Below are positions 1 to 7,899 of a stretch of DNA of 64,000 nucleotides, piece after piece. A model generated the notes under the pieces. The model ran no database searches and was not told the origin of the DNA. It was given only the letters and a program-made list of their open reading frames with translations. How positions within the stretch are numbered: position 1 is the first letter of the stretch; every line of letters starts with the position of its first letter. Source of the stretch: Dyella marensis (GTDB lineage: Bacteria > Pseudomonadota > Gammaproteobacteria > Xanthomonadales > Rhodanobacteraceae). The stretch spans positions 354,713 to 418,712 of the forward strand of contig NZ_FONH01000002.1 of the NCBI RefSeq assembly GCF_900112865.1, written 5' to 3'. A program made the translations under genes and the position numbers.

Positions 1-1
1 A

Positions 2-475
2 CGCACGGGCGAGGAAGCCAAAGTCGACAGCGCGCCCGCGACCGAGGCTACAAATCATGCGGCTACGCCGACTCAAAATGGCGACTACGTCACCTTCGAA
101 TTTCTCCAGGGCTATTCGAAGGAACGTATACGATTTGTTGACATTCCAGTCTGTTTACTAAACAACATTGATGCCTTGCTGAAGTCTTCTATCCGGGTGT
201 TTATAAACCCGACTGATTCTTTGCGAGGCGTGATCGACAAGGGTGACTTGGCATTTGTAGACACCGATGTTCGGCGCGTTGAAGGCGACGGTATCTACGT
301 CTACAAGCTCGCGACAATCCCTCAGATCAAGCGGTTCCAAATTCAGGGGCAAGGGAGTCTGCGCCTGCACGGCACGCACTCGTACGAGGATTCGATCGAG
401 CTGTCGGCAGCGCAGATACAGGGGTTGGAAATTGGCGGGCGTGTTGTTGGGAGCATCGGCTTTTCGCAGTTCTAG
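2..475 (+). CDS. S24/LexA-like phage repressor, C-terminal part
   Basis: The frame is open from the window edge and ends at TAG, so the N-terminal DNA-binding half is missing from view. The visible C-terminal part has the S24 peptidase pattern: a Ser in NPTDSLRG followed by KGDLAFVDT (expected nucleophile), then a Lys in QIKRFQ (expected general base), and the closing strand GGRVVGSIGF. Known: such repressors hold prophage genes off and inactivate by RecA-stimulated self-cleavage. Inferred: it may act on the palindromic operator near 2.6 kb. Both putative catalytic residues are present, so it may still be cleavable. Confidence 0.75.
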   Translation, partial: RTGEEAKVDSAPATEATNHAATPTQNGDYVTFEFLQGYSKERIRFVDIPVCLLNNIDALLKSSIRVFINPTDSLRGVIDKGDLAFVDTDVRRVEGDGIYVYKLATIPQIKRFQIQGQGSLRLHGTHSYEDSIELSAAQIQGLEIGGRVVGSIGFSQF

Positions 476-512
476 CCGCCCCAACTGCAGCCGCGCATTG
501 AACGGATAGGCC

Positions 513-2048
513 ATGCGCAAGGTCGGCTTTAAGGGATTGCTGCTGCTAGTTGGCTACGCTGTTGTTTACGCTCTTCTGCGAGAGATTTCTGTTTCGACCT
601 GGCTGCTCCCGGCCGGGCTACGTTTTGTCGCGCTCCTTTTCCTTCCCTATCGCTATTGGCCGGCAATCGTCGCCGGCGACTTCATAGCTTCTGCCCAATA
701 CCGTGGGCACATGGTTGAGCAGTTCGGAATACCGTGGTTTGTCGTTCAGCTCGTCGGCCCCGTCATATCAAGTGCTGCCCCGGCCGCACTGCTGAAATGG
801 CTCAACTGGGCAGGCGACGTAAGAAACCTAGCTCGAACGATCGCGGGCTTCTTGGTCGGCGGTGTCTTTGCGTCCTTGCTTTCGGCTACAGCGGCGACCT
901 ACAGCCTCACGCTCATGCCTAAGTTCAAAATGCCCTTGTCGTGGGCAGGGTTGTATGGAGCATTCACCCTGGGGGACTTTCTCGGAATCCTGCTTATTGG
1001 CCTGGTGGCGATTTACTGGCTCGTTCGCCAACAGCTACCGGCCGCTTTTGAGAATGACCGCCGTACGCAATCGACATTTGGCTTCGTATGGATCTTGGCC
1101 CACTGCGCATTCTTCATGGTGGTCCTAGTCGCGATTAATCGCTCTTCGACAAGCGAAGAAGCCATTGTGGCGACTCGAGCTCTGATCTTTATCCCTTTGC
1201 TTGTCATGGGTATTCGCCATGGCTGGCTCGGAGCTACCTGCGCGCTACTCATGTGCAACCTAGCACTACAGGCCACTATGCGGAACGTCCTTAGGGCGCC
1301 GCTGATGGAGATGCAATGTTTTATGGCCATCTTTGGGTCAGCAATGCTCATCGGCGGATCGATGATCACCGAATTTCAGCTCCGCGCTTCTGCCCTAGCG
1401 CGCGAAAGTCGGAAGCATCTGGAACTCGCTCGTCAGAACCTGGCGTGGGGCGAGATAAGGGCCCGCCAAAGCGCCAGCATTCTTGAGTCGGCCTATGCGA
1501 TCTTTCAGCAAGAAGATGACCTAGAGCTCATCTCCACTGGAAGCGGGCAGACCGCCACGGTGCGGGCCAACCACCGGTGGCTGGCGTTGGGCGGGGTGAG
1601 GCGCGATATCCGCCAAGCGGTCGAGCTTCTGCAAGTTCAAACGCTGGATACCCATGGCCTGCCCATCGCACTTGCGATCGGACCCATCGCAAGCGCAATG
1701 GAGGAGGCCGGAATCAGCTATGCCGTTCGCGTCTCAGGCAACGTGCGCGCGATCCCAGCAGACATGAATACGCTGGTCTATAGGCTCGTCTACGACTTCA
1801 CGGTGCGCTTGGCGACGAGATATGCGGCTCGGAAAATCCGAGTGCGAATTGTCGCGGGAAAGGAACGCAAGGCATCCTTTGCAATTGTTGTGCGTGCGAC
1901 AACAGGAAAAGGGCCGGCGCCAAAGCTGCCGGCCCCCTATTTTGGCACGCCTGAGATCAAGGGCATCGCCGCCACTTATCACGGCATCTATCACAACCGC
2001 ACGAAACGGCAGCGCCCTACCCTCGCGATCCTGCTACGCGACTCTTAG
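513..2048 (+). CDS. MASE1-domain integral membrane sensor-like protein
   Basis: 511 residues. The first 290 or so hold about eight hydrophobic segments, with the early pattern LREISVSTWLLPAGLRF and FLPYRYWPAIVAGDF typical of MASE1 sensor domains. After residue 290 comes a charged helical linker and a soluble domain that vaguely resembles a histidine-kinase ATPase fold, but no phosphoacceptor H box and no clear N or G boxes are visible. It is therefore probably not an active kinase. It starts 37 bases after the repressor gene. It may be a cargo gene of the element that senses a signal at the inner membrane; the signal is unknown. Confidence 0.75.
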   Translation: MRKVGFKGLLLLVGYAVVYALLREISVSTWLLPAGLRFVALLFLPYRYWPAIVAGDFIASAQYRGHMVEQFGIPWFVVQLVGPVISSAAPAALLKWLNWAGDVRNLARTIAGFLVGGVFASLLSATAATYSLTLMPKFKMPLSWAGLYGAFTLGDFLGILLIGLVAIYWLVRQQLPAAFENDRRTQSTFGFVWILAHCAFFMVVLVAINRSSTSEEAIVATRALIFIPLLVMGIRHGWLGATCALLMCNLALQATMRNVLRAPLMEMQCFMAIFGSAMLIGGSMITEFQLRASALARESRKHLELARQNLAWGEIRARQSASILESAYAIFQQEDDLELISTGSGQTATVRANHRWLALGGVRRDIRQAVELLQVQTLDTHGLPIALAIGPIASAMEEAGISYAVRVSGNVRAIPADMNTLVYRLVYDFTVRLATRYAARKIRVRIVAGKERKASFAIVVRATTGKGPAPKLPAPYFGTPEIKGIAATYHGIYHNRTKRQRPTLAILLRDS

Positions 2049-2503
2049 TTAACGCGACTGCACTCGATCGGGTCACCGTTGCACGTGGACTCATCCATCG
2101 CGCGAAGCTGCGATGAATTGGTCGGTGAGGCAATGACATTGAACCCCGTCGCTCCCTGGACAACGCTGACCATGCCGTCGTCGAAGATCGACTGGCCTCC
2201 GAGCGGCGCAGTTGTCGATGACAGATCGATATGGACCTTGTCCGGATCACCCACCGGAAGCAAAAGGCTTCCAGTCGCCGTGTAGGCGAATGCCAACTCT
2301 GGCTGGCCGCTCGCCGAGTTGACCTGGATATACGTCACCCCTTGACGCTGCCATCGATACACGTGGTGGTACGCGCTACGGCTCACGTCGGCGCTGTTCG
2401 GCCAGTTTGAGCCCAGGCTGGGGGCATCTGCGGCCTCGATCGTAAACAAGCCGGCGACGAAGTAAACAGCGGCAACGACTGCAGCAATTCGCTTGTATTT
2501 CAT
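2045..2503 (-). CDS. exported protein of unknown function
   Basis: 152 residues from the ATG at 2503, chosen over an upstream in-frame start because a strong AGGGAGGGG ribosome site sits about eight bases before it. The N-terminus (MKYKRIAAVVAAVYFVAGLF, then AADA) is a signal peptide or single membrane anchor. The rest is a polar domain with two cysteines close to the C-terminus (TCNGDPIEC), suggesting an oxidised periplasmic disulfide. No family recognised. It ends tail-to-tail with the MASE1 gene, overlapping by four bases, and is divergent from the phage operon. Confidence 0.7.
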   Translation of the reverse strand: MKYKRIAAVVAAVYFVAGLFTIEAADAPSLGSNWPNSADVSRSAYHHVYRWQRQGVTYIQVNSASGQPELAFAYTATGSLLLPVGDPDKVHIDLSSTTAPLGGQSIFDDGMVSVVQGATGFNVIASPTNSSQLRAMDESTCNGDPIECSRVN

Positions 2504-2562
2504 ATACATATCCCCTCCCTTCCAAGCTGCCGAGGCGGCTAAAGTGCTTGTCGGCACGCCAG

Positions 2563-2620
2563 CCGAGTAAACGTAACTAATCATTTTGTTGACTTCCGAC
2601 TAAACACAGTGTTTACTCGG
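2563..2620. promoter_or_regulatory. candidate repressor operator region
   Basis: Two features overlap here. A 15-base perfect palindrome TAAACACAGTGTTTA lies at 2601-2615. The ten-base arms CCGAGTAAAC (2563-2572) and GTTTACTCGG (2611-2620) are perfect inverted copies 38 bases apart. The palindrome overlaps the -10 element of the plus-strand promoter, the usual layout for a CI/Cro-like operator. The binding protein is not shown by sequence; the S24 repressor at the window start is the obvious candidate. Confidence 0.55.
2589..2617 (+). promoter_or_regulatory. sigma70-type promoter for the phage operon
   Basis: TTGACT at 2589-2594 and TTTACT at 2612-2617 are separated by 17 bases, a good -35/-10 pair. 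It points towards the operon beginning at 2654, about 37 bases downstream, and is overlapped by the palindromic operator, so it is probably repressed in the integrated state. Confidence 0.5.
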
Positions 2621-2653
2621 TCCTCAAGCGCTAAACAGCCTGAGGAGTGTGCC

Positions 2654-3016
2654 ATGGAGAGCAGCACCAGCAAGTGCCAGGGACAGCCCGCCAGCCAGGC
2701 GGCACCCTGCCCGCGGTTCGGCGCGAACGAGGCCGTCTTCGAGCTGGCCGGCGGCGTCACCATGCACGTTCAAGTTGAAGCGGATGCCGACGAGATGGTG
2801 GGCGCGTCGCTCTGTCTGGGCCGCTGGCCCAACGGGCCGAAGCTCGCTTTCTTCTGCGCGCCTCGCCACCGCGTCCGCATCGACGACTACCGCTCCCCTT
2901 GGATCGGTTACGCCAGCGTGGATCTGGCCTGGAATGAGCTGATCCGCTTCGCCGACTTCTTCCACCTCGACATCCCCCAGCCCGAGCTTCCCGCAGGGCA
3001 GGAGGTGCCGCGGTGA
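2654..3016 (+). CDS. hypothetical phage protein, first gene of the operon
   Basis: 120 residues from ATG with GGAG seven bases upstream; a longer reading frame starting at 2609 would overlap the promoter and is less likely. Soluble, acidic, with a GRWPNGPKLAFFC stretch and a WIGYASVDLAWNELIRFADFF helix. No family recognised. The next gene starts at a GTG overlapping this stop codon, indicating translational coupling. Confidence 0.65.
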   Translation: MESSTSKCQGQPASQAAPCPRFGANEAVFELAGGVTMHVQVEADADEMVGASLCLGRWPNGPKLAFFCAPRHRVRIDDYRSPWIGYASVDLAWNELIRFADFFHLDIPQPELPAGQEVPR

Positions 3017-3717
3017 TCATTGCCACGCTCCCTCCTCCGATGCGGCCGATCGCCCTGGCCCTCCACGACGCCGACCTGTTCATCGGCGGCTTCCAGGGCG
3101 ACGAAAGCCAGGAAGGCATCGAAGACCTGCAGGACACGCTCCGGCGCGCAGCGGTCGTGCTGGAACGTACCGGCCGGTTGGTCGACCTGGTCTTCCAGCT
3201 GACCTTCACCTCCGCCTTGGTCGGCGGGGCGCAGGTGTGCACCATCAGCGATGCGCAGATGTCAGCGCTACGCGACGCCTGCCTCACGCTTCGGGACGGG
3301 CTGTCCTTTACAGGGCGCGACGACGCACCGGACGAGCAGGCGCAATCCCATCGCGCGGAGCTCGCCCAGCATCATCGCCAGTCCGCGGCACGGCAGGGTG
3401 GCCGCCATCTGGTCGCCGCCGGCGACCGCGATCGCAGCCTGCCCGGCGCGATGGCCTACCTCACCATCAACGGTATCGCCTACGACGCCCAGTTCGTCGC
3501 CGCGGCAGTGCTGCGCGCCGGCGATGTCACGGCGCTGGTCAAGGCTGACCAGGACTACGACGCGGCCTGGGAAGACTGGAAAGAAGTCCTTTCCAAGTAT
3601 GTGCGGGCCGACGACGCCCGCCCCAGCGAGGAGCGGACCGCGGCGAGCGCGCGCGTGACCGAAGTCGCGAGGCGCCGCCGCGAGGCCCTTGCGCGCCTTG
3701 CGGGAGGTGCGCTGTGA
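3013..3717 (+). CDS. hypothetical phage protein
   Basis: 234 residues, GTG start overlapping the previous stop by four bases. The N-terminal 100 residues look globular. A low-complexity linker rich in Gln, Arg and His (about 105-145) is followed by a new module beginning at an internal Met (MAYLTINGIAYDAQF) and a charged C-terminal coiled coil (SEERTAASARVTEVARRRREAL). The linker could mark an ancient fusion of two phage genes or an old compensated frameshift. No function recognised. Confidence 0.6.
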   Translation: MIIATLPPPMRPIALALHDADLFIGGFQGDESQEGIEDLQDTLRRAAVVLERTGRLVDLVFQLTFTSALVGGAQVCTISDAQMSALRDACLTLRDGLSFTGRDDAPDEQAQSHRAELAQHHRQSAARQGGRHLVAAGDRDRSLPGAMAYLTINGIAYDAQFVAAAVLRAGDVTALVKADQDYDAAWEDWKEVLSKYVRADDARPSEERTAASARVTEVARRRREALARLAGGAL

Positions 3718-4316
3718 GCGCCCGTTTTCTTACGCACATCAGGGCATCCAATCGGGCGGTGCCCTCCCACCTGTACCTTGCGCCGGCGACCGAGGGAACG
3801 CCCGTCTCGGCTGCGCCAGGAGCACCACTCTCAGGGGAACACCATGAAAACCATGCTGCTTTCGCTTATCTGCATTTCTCTCATCGGGTGCGCAACGGCC
3901 TCCCCGCGTACCTCCGCGTCGAACTACTCGGCCGTGCCGGATCGCGCGAAGGTGCAGTGCGCGTATATGGCGAACGTCCCGCGGAACATCACGCCGGCGC
4001 AGCGCCGGGCGTATCTGGACAAGATCGCGATCCCGGCGTGCCTGGCTGCGATGGGGTACGACGTGGCTGTCGGGGACCTGCGCGACCTGAAGTAAGCGCG
4101 GGTCACACCCACGCCGAGAACCTGCTGTTCATCAAGCGGCGCCAGCGCGCCGCGCAGGACGCCCACGTTGTGCCGGTGCCCGGCGAGGACGGCGAGCCGC
4201 AATCAATCAGCGAGGGCGTCTTCAACCTCGCTCTGGCGGTGATCGCGGTCGGCGTGATTTGCCTCGCCGTGTGCAAGGTGGTCCAGGCCTATCTGGCCGT
4301 GCGGGGTGCACAGTGA
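3714..4316 (+). CDS. uncertain phage frame; C-terminal part encodes a small membrane protein
   Basis: The frame opens with a GTG overlapping the previous stop and closes where the next gene starts (GTGA overlap), which suggests that at least its end is translated. Only the last 70 residues look protein-like: a basic segment (NLLFIKRRQRAAQ), an acidic linker and one membrane helix (FNLALAVIAVGVICLAV). The middle overlaps the well-formed lipoprotein gene at 3844-4095 in another frame and reads like its out-of-frame shadow. Either the lipoprotein gene was inserted into an older gene, or the real membrane-protein gene starts near 4100 at a weak codon. Confidence 0.35.
   Translation: MSARFLTHIRASNRAVPSHLYLAPATEGTPVSAAPGAPLSGEHHENHAAFAYLHFSHRVRNGLPAYLRVELLGRAGSREGAVRVYGERPAEHHAGAAPGVSGQDRDPGVPGCDGVRRGCRGPARPEVSAGHTHAENLLFIKRRQRAAQDAHVVPVPGEDGEPQSISEGVFNLALAVIAVGVICLAVCKVVQAYLAVRGAQ
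3844..4095 (+). CDS. small phage-encoded lipoprotein
   Basis: 83 residues with a clear lipoprotein signal: MKT, a hydrophobic stretch and LIGC, with Cys16 as the lipidated residue. An AGGGG ribosome site lies about seven bases before the ATG. The mature part has two further cysteines (VQCAYM and IPACLAAMGYD). Known: prophage lipoproteins are often surface-exclusion or lysogenic-conversion factors; here that role is only a guess. It sits in a different frame inside a longer poor-quality frame. Confidence 0.7.
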   Translation: MKTMLLSLICISLIGCATASPRTSASNYSAVPDRAKVQCAYMANVPRNITPAQRRAYLDKIAIPACLAAMGYDVAVGDLRDLK

Positions 4317-4822
4317 CCCGCCGGTATTTCGCCTTCACCTCGCCGGCGGCCGTTGTCGCCAGCCGCACCTTCCTCGCGCAGCGCGCCCTGCTCAAGCAGC
4401 AGGGCAAGGCGATCGCCGATGCCTTCGGCGGCTCGCCGCTCTACTCGACCACGCTGCACGGAAACAGCTTCCTGGGCCTGCGCTTCACCCCGCCCATGGA
4501 ACCGCAGCAGTGGACGGTCCCTGACCCGCTGACCGGCGTGCAGAGGCCGCGCGTCACGAGCGGCAGGCGCGGCGCAGCCCTGGCTTCGCAGGTCGAACTG
4601 CGCGCCCGATTCGAAGCTCTGAAGCCGACCGCTGTCGCCGACCTCCGACCGGTCTATGCGGCCTGCGGCCTGAACAGTTGGGGCGACCTCCCGTTCGGCG
4701 GCGTCGGGTACCACTGCGCCGAGGATGGCGTGTACCTGGCGACCGAACTGGACCTGTCCCACGCTGGCAGCGAAATCACCGGCAGCCAGTTCGACGCCGC
4801 CGTGCGCCGGAGCGATGCATGA
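4313..4822 (+). CDS. hypothetical phage protein
   Basis: 169 residues from a GTG that overlaps the preceding TGA; a longer frame upstream is less likely because it would overlap the previous gene further. Begins TRRYFAFTSPAAVVASRTFLAQRALL. The middle has an aromatic/Pro segment (FTPPMEPQQWTVPDPLTG), and a Cys/Gly-rich stretch (AACGLNSWGDLPFGGVGYHC) comes near the end. No family recognised; soluble by appearance. The start of the next gene overlaps its stop (ATGA). Confidence 0.65.
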   Translation: MTRRYFAFTSPAAVVASRTFLAQRALLKQQGKAIADAFGGSPLYSTTLHGNSFLGLRFTPPMEPQQWTVPDPLTGVQRPRVTSGRRGAALASQVELRARFEALKPTAVADLRPVYAACGLNSWGDLPFGGVGYHCAEDGVYLATELDLSHAGSEITGSQFDAAVRRSDA

Positions 4823-5028
4823 GCGCCTATGCCGACCTGTCGCCCATCGAACGCCGCGCCGCTGACTTCCAGCTGGCCGCGCTGCAGCGAATGCTGGTGG
4901 TCCGCAAGGCCCGCCTCCCCCTTTCCGTTTTGCCGGCCCCGGCGTCGCCCTCTCTCTCGACGATCCCGGAACAAGCCCCCGTTCTCACCGGGGCCGGCGT
5001 CTTCTCCCTGGAGCCTGCCGATGCGTGA
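4819..5028 (+). CDS. small hypothetical phage protein
   Basis: 69 residues, ATG overlapping the upstream stop. The N-terminal half is helical and charged (LSPIERRAADFQLAALQRML), the C-terminal half Pro/Ser-rich and probably disordered. The next gene starts eight bases before this one ends. Function unknown. Confidence 0.6.
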   Translation: MSAYADLSPIERRAADFQLAALQRMLVVRKARLPLSVLPAPASPSLSTIPEQAPVLTGAGVFSLEPADA

Positions 5029-5152
5029 CCTGCACGCCTTGCAGCCCGCCACGCGCGCCGACTGGGTGGCGCTGGCCAAGACCGCGCTGCTGATGGACCT
5101 GGCCATCGTCTTCGGCTGGATTGTCATCGTCGCGCTCGGAGGGCATACCTGA
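5021..5152 (+). CDS. very small single-span membrane protein
   Basis: 43 residues starting at an ATG that overlaps the preceding gene end. One membrane helix is obvious (LLMDLAIVFGWIVIVALGG) after a short polar N-terminus. The stop codon shares a base with the next start (TGATG), so it is embedded in the coupled operon. Function unknown. Confidence 0.55.
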   Translation: MRDLHALQPATRADWVALAKTALLMDLAIVFGWIVIVALGGHT

Positions 5153-5568
5153 TGCCCTTCGTCAGCAAGAAGTTCGTGGATGCGCTGCAGTTCTACGCAT
5201 GCGCCGAATCGTACAAGCGCCGCGGCGTACACCCGAAGGGCTCGCCGGTGCGCTACGAGGCATCGCCTATTGTGCGCGACCACGGCGGCCGGGCTCGTGC
5301 GGCGCTCGAAGAGCTTCATCGCCGGCGCATCTTCACCCGAATCCGTCGCCTGTTTCGGCGCGAGCGCAAGGACTGGGGCCCGCGCGTAATTACGGTTCCC
5401 GGCCCCCTCTTCTCTGCCGACAGCTTCCGGTTGAGCAGCCCCGATGCCGAACACGCGCCGCCATTCACGGTGCGCACAGACGGACAGGTAGTCGTGACCG
5501 GCTGCCTGGATACCGTCGCCAACAGCGTGGCCGCCGCCACAGAACCAACCGATACCCACGAGGCGTAA
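5152..5568 (+). CDS. hypothetical phage protein
   Basis: 138 residues. Starts MPFVSKKFVDALQFYACAES, followed by an Arg-rich basic segment (LHRRRIFTRIRRLFRRERK, about residues 56-74) that could contact nucleic acid, then a beta-rich C-terminus. No family recognised. It directly precedes rdgC. Confidence 0.6.
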   Translation: MPFVSKKFVDALQFYACAESYKRRGVHPKGSPVRYEASPIVRDHGGRARAALEELHRRRIFTRIRRLFRRERKDWGPRVITVPGPLFSADSFRLSSPDAEHAPPFTVRTDGQVVVTGCLDTVANSVAAATEPTDTHEA

Positions 5569-5571
5569 CCC

Positions 5572-6489
5572 ATGTTCTTCCGCGCCCTCACCCTGTTCCG
5601 TTTCTCGCCCGCCGTCGCCGCGGACCTCGTTCGCCTGGATGAAGCTCTGGCTGACAACCGGCTGCCCCCTTGCGGTCCCCTGGAGATGGGCACACGCGGC
5701 TTCGTCCCGCCGATTGGCCGCGGCGATGACGCGGCGCTCACCCACTCGGTTTCCGCCTGCACCATGTTCACCGCCGGCGGCGAAGACAGGATGCTGCCGG
5801 CGGCAGTGGTCAACGACGCGCTGTATCGCAAGGTGCAGAAGATCACCGAGGACGAAGGCCGCAAGGTCGGCAGCCGCGAGCGCAAGCGCATCAAGGGAGA
5901 CCTACTGACCGAACTGCTGCCGCGCGCCTTTGTGCGCAGCTCCCGCCTGAATGGCTACGTCGACACCAAGAACGGATGGGTCGTGCTGGACACGGGCAGC
6001 CTGAAAGCGGCCGAGACGGTCCTCAACCTGGTTCGTTCCGCGCTGGGCAGCTTCCCGGCCGTGCCGTTGGCGCCTGAGGAAGGCCCGCGCGTGCTGATGA
6101 CCGACTGGCTGGCCACCGGCAACCTGCCCGGTGGCCTGGCCCTGGGCGACGAGTGCGAGCTGCGCGACCCGGCCACTTCCACCGGCGCTATCTGGCGCGG
6201 GCGCCGCTCTGACCTCGACGGCGAAGAGGTCAAGGAACATCTTCGCGCTGGCATGCAGGTGTTCAAGCTCGGTCTGGTCTTCGATGACCGCATGTCCTTC
6301 GTGCTCGGCGAGGACCTCGTGGTCCGCAAGCTGAAATTCCTAGACGTCGTGATCGACGAGCTTCCCGACAGCCACCAGGACGCCGCGGCCGAGATGGACG
6401 CGCAGTTCGCCCTGCTCACGCTCGAACTGGAGCGGCTGCTGGGCAAGTTCGAGGAATGGTTCTCCCTTCCCCGCCCGGCGGATGCCTGA
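5572..6489 (+). CDS. rdgC: RdgC, recombination-associated DNA-binding protein
   Basis: 305 residues, close to the 303 of E. coli RdgC, with the family opening (MFFRALTLFRFSP), the GFVPP motif after a PCGPLEMGTRG segment, the charged RKVGSRERKRIKGDLLTELLPRAF helix and a D-T-G-S strand in the middle. Known: RdgC forms a ring-shaped dimer around duplex DNA, limits RecA filament formation and affects replication restart. In phage-like elements it often sits in early operons; the role here would be to steer recombination during replication or integration. It is the most confidently recognised gene of the left operon. Confidence 0.92.
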   Translation: MFFRALTLFRFSPAVAADLVRLDEALADNRLPPCGPLEMGTRGFVPPIGRGDDAALTHSVSACTMFTAGGEDRMLPAAVVNDALYRKVQKITEDEGRKVGSRERKRIKGDLLTELLPRAFVRSSRLNGYVDTKNGWVVLDTGSLKAAETVLNLVRSALGSFPAVPLAPEEGPRVLMTDWLATGNLPGGLALGDECELRDPATSTGAIWRGRRSDLDGEEVKEHLRAGMQVFKLGLVFDDRMSFVLGEDLVVRKLKFLDVVIDELPDSHQDAAAEMDAQFALLTLELERLLGKFEEWFSLPRPADA

Positions 6490-6492
6490 GCC

Positions 6493-6672
6493 ATGCGCAT
6501 CCGCCACTTCGCCCTTCTCCTCCTCTGGGTCGTGTTCCTGGGCTTTTCCGGGCCCTGGCTCATCTCCGCTCCGTCCACAGCCGCCGTGCTGATCGGCCTG
6601 ATGCAGGCCGTCGTGCTGCTGTGGCTCACCCACCGTTGGCTGTTCAAGCCCACATCGAAGGATCCCGCCTGA
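6493..6672 (+). CDS. small two-span membrane protein
   Basis: 59 residues, found by reading between rdgC and the SPFH gene. ATG three bases after the rdgC stop. Two hydrophobic helices: FALLLLWVVFLGFSGPWLI and TAAVLIGLMQAVVLLWL, ending in a basic tail. Its TGA shares a base with the next ATG (TGATG). Position and topology suggest an inner-membrane partner of the downstream SPFH lipoprotein; this is inference. Confidence 0.6.
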   Translation: MRIRHFALLLLWVVFLGFSGPWLISAPSTAAVLIGLMQAVVLLWLTHRWLFKPTSKDPA

Positions 6673-7529
6673 TGAAACGCATGTATCGCTTCCTCGCCCT
6701 TGCGCTGGTGGTGCTGCTCGCCGCTTGCTCGAAGGTGCCCGCCGGCAACGTCGGCGTGAAGTTCAACCTGTACGGCTCGGACAAGGGCGTACAGATGCAG
6801 GAGCTGCAGCCGGGCCGCTACTGGATCGGCTGGAACGAAGAGCTCTACAAGTTTCCTACCTTCACCCAGACGTATACATGGCAGCGCGCCGAGAATCGCG
6901 ACGAATCCCTAACGTTCGGCACCGTCGAAGGCCTGTCCGTGAATGCCGACGTCGGCATCACGTACCACATCGCGCCGGACAAGGTGACGAAGCTCTTCCA
7001 GACCTACCGCAAGGGCGTGGACGAGATCACCGACACCTACCTGCGCAACATGGTCCGTGATTCCCTGGTCAAGCAGGCCAGCACCATCGGTATCGAATCC
7101 GTGTACGGCCGCGGTAAGGCCGACTTGATCGAGGCCGTCGAACGCGACGTCAAAGGCCAGGTCTCTGCCATCGGCATTGAAGTCGAGAAGGTGTACTGGA
7201 TCGGCGACCTGCGGCTGCCACAGAACGTAACCAACGCCATCAACGCCAAGATCCAGGCGACTCAAATGGCGGAGCAGCGCAAGAACGAGGTGGCGCAGGC
7301 CCAGGCCGAAGCTGAGAAAGAAGTCGCTGTCGCCCAAGGCAAGGCCAAGTCGCAGCTCGCGCTCGCCGAAGCCGAAGCGAAAGCCATCGAGCTACGCGGC
7401 GCCGCGCTCCGCAACAACCCCGCCGTGGCCGAACTGAACGCGATCGAGAAATGGAACGGGGCACTCCCCGTGTACCAGCTCGGAGGTGCCACGCCCTTCA
7501 TCCAGATTCCGGCGCGCGACAGCAAGTAG
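6672..7529 (+). CDS. SPFH/prohibitin-like lipoprotein
   Basis: 285 residues. Lipoprotein signal with LLAAC (Cys19), then an SPFH/band-7 domain (about 22-190: VPAGNVGVKFNLYGSDKG near the start, TVEGLSVNADVGITYHI in the middle) and a long Ala/Glu/Gln coiled coil (MAEQRKNEVAQAQAEAEKE, about 197-245), as in HflK/HflC and prohibitins. Ends with TAG TAG. Known: SPFH proteins form large membrane rings that organise proteases and lipids; HflKC restrains FtsH, which controls lambda CII. Inferred: a phage-borne copy could tune host membrane proteolysis or the lysis-lysogeny decision. The lipid anchor would place it in the periplasm or outer membrane, which is unusual. Confidence 0.82.
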   Translation: MKRMYRFLALALVVLLAACSKVPAGNVGVKFNLYGSDKGVQMQELQPGRYWIGWNEELYKFPTFTQTYTWQRAENRDESLTFGTVEGLSVNADVGITYHIAPDKVTKLFQTYRKGVDEITDTYLRNMVRDSLVKQASTIGIESVYGRGKADLIEAVERDVKGQVSAIGIEVEKVYWIGDLRLPQNVTNAINAKIQATQMAEQRKNEVAQAQAEAEKEVAVAQGKAKSQLALAEAEAKAIELRGAALRNNPAVAELNAIEKWNGALPVYQLGGATPFIQIPARDSK

Positions 7530-7597
7530 TAGGGCAACTGTCCTCACGTACCCGCAATACGCCCTGTTTTCCCTCAACCGCAATGAAGGAGCAATAC

Positions 7598-7783
7598 ATG
7601 GACCATCTGCGATTCACCCTCGGCACCAATGTGACGATCACCGCCAGCGGAGAAACCGGCGTGGTGATCGGCCGCGCTGAGTTCACCAACGCCGAGCCGA
7701 GCTACTCCGTCCGCTACAAGGCCGCCGACGGCCGCGCCATCGAATCCTGGTGGGGCGAGTCCGCCCTGCACATCACCAGCTGA
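7598..7783 (+). CDS. small hypothetical phage protein
   Basis: 61 residues from ATG with GAAGGAG six bases upstream. Compact beta-rich sequence (FTLGTNVTITASGETGVVIGRAEF, then YSVRYKAADGRAIESWWGESAL), resembling small SH3-like or KOW-like barrels seen in phage operons. Last gene before the long gene-free structured region. Confidence 0.65.
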   Translation: MDHLRFTLGTNVTITASGETGVVIGRAEFTNAEPSYSVRYKAADGRAIESWWGESALHITS

Positions 7784-7899
7784 GGCAGTAAGGGCCGCCC
7801 AGCCGGCGGTGGCGGCAGTAACACCGGCAGTGATGGATGGCAGCGCCGAAGGTCTCTCCTGGTTCGCAATACCCCGGCGCTGAGCTCCCTTGATGTGTC

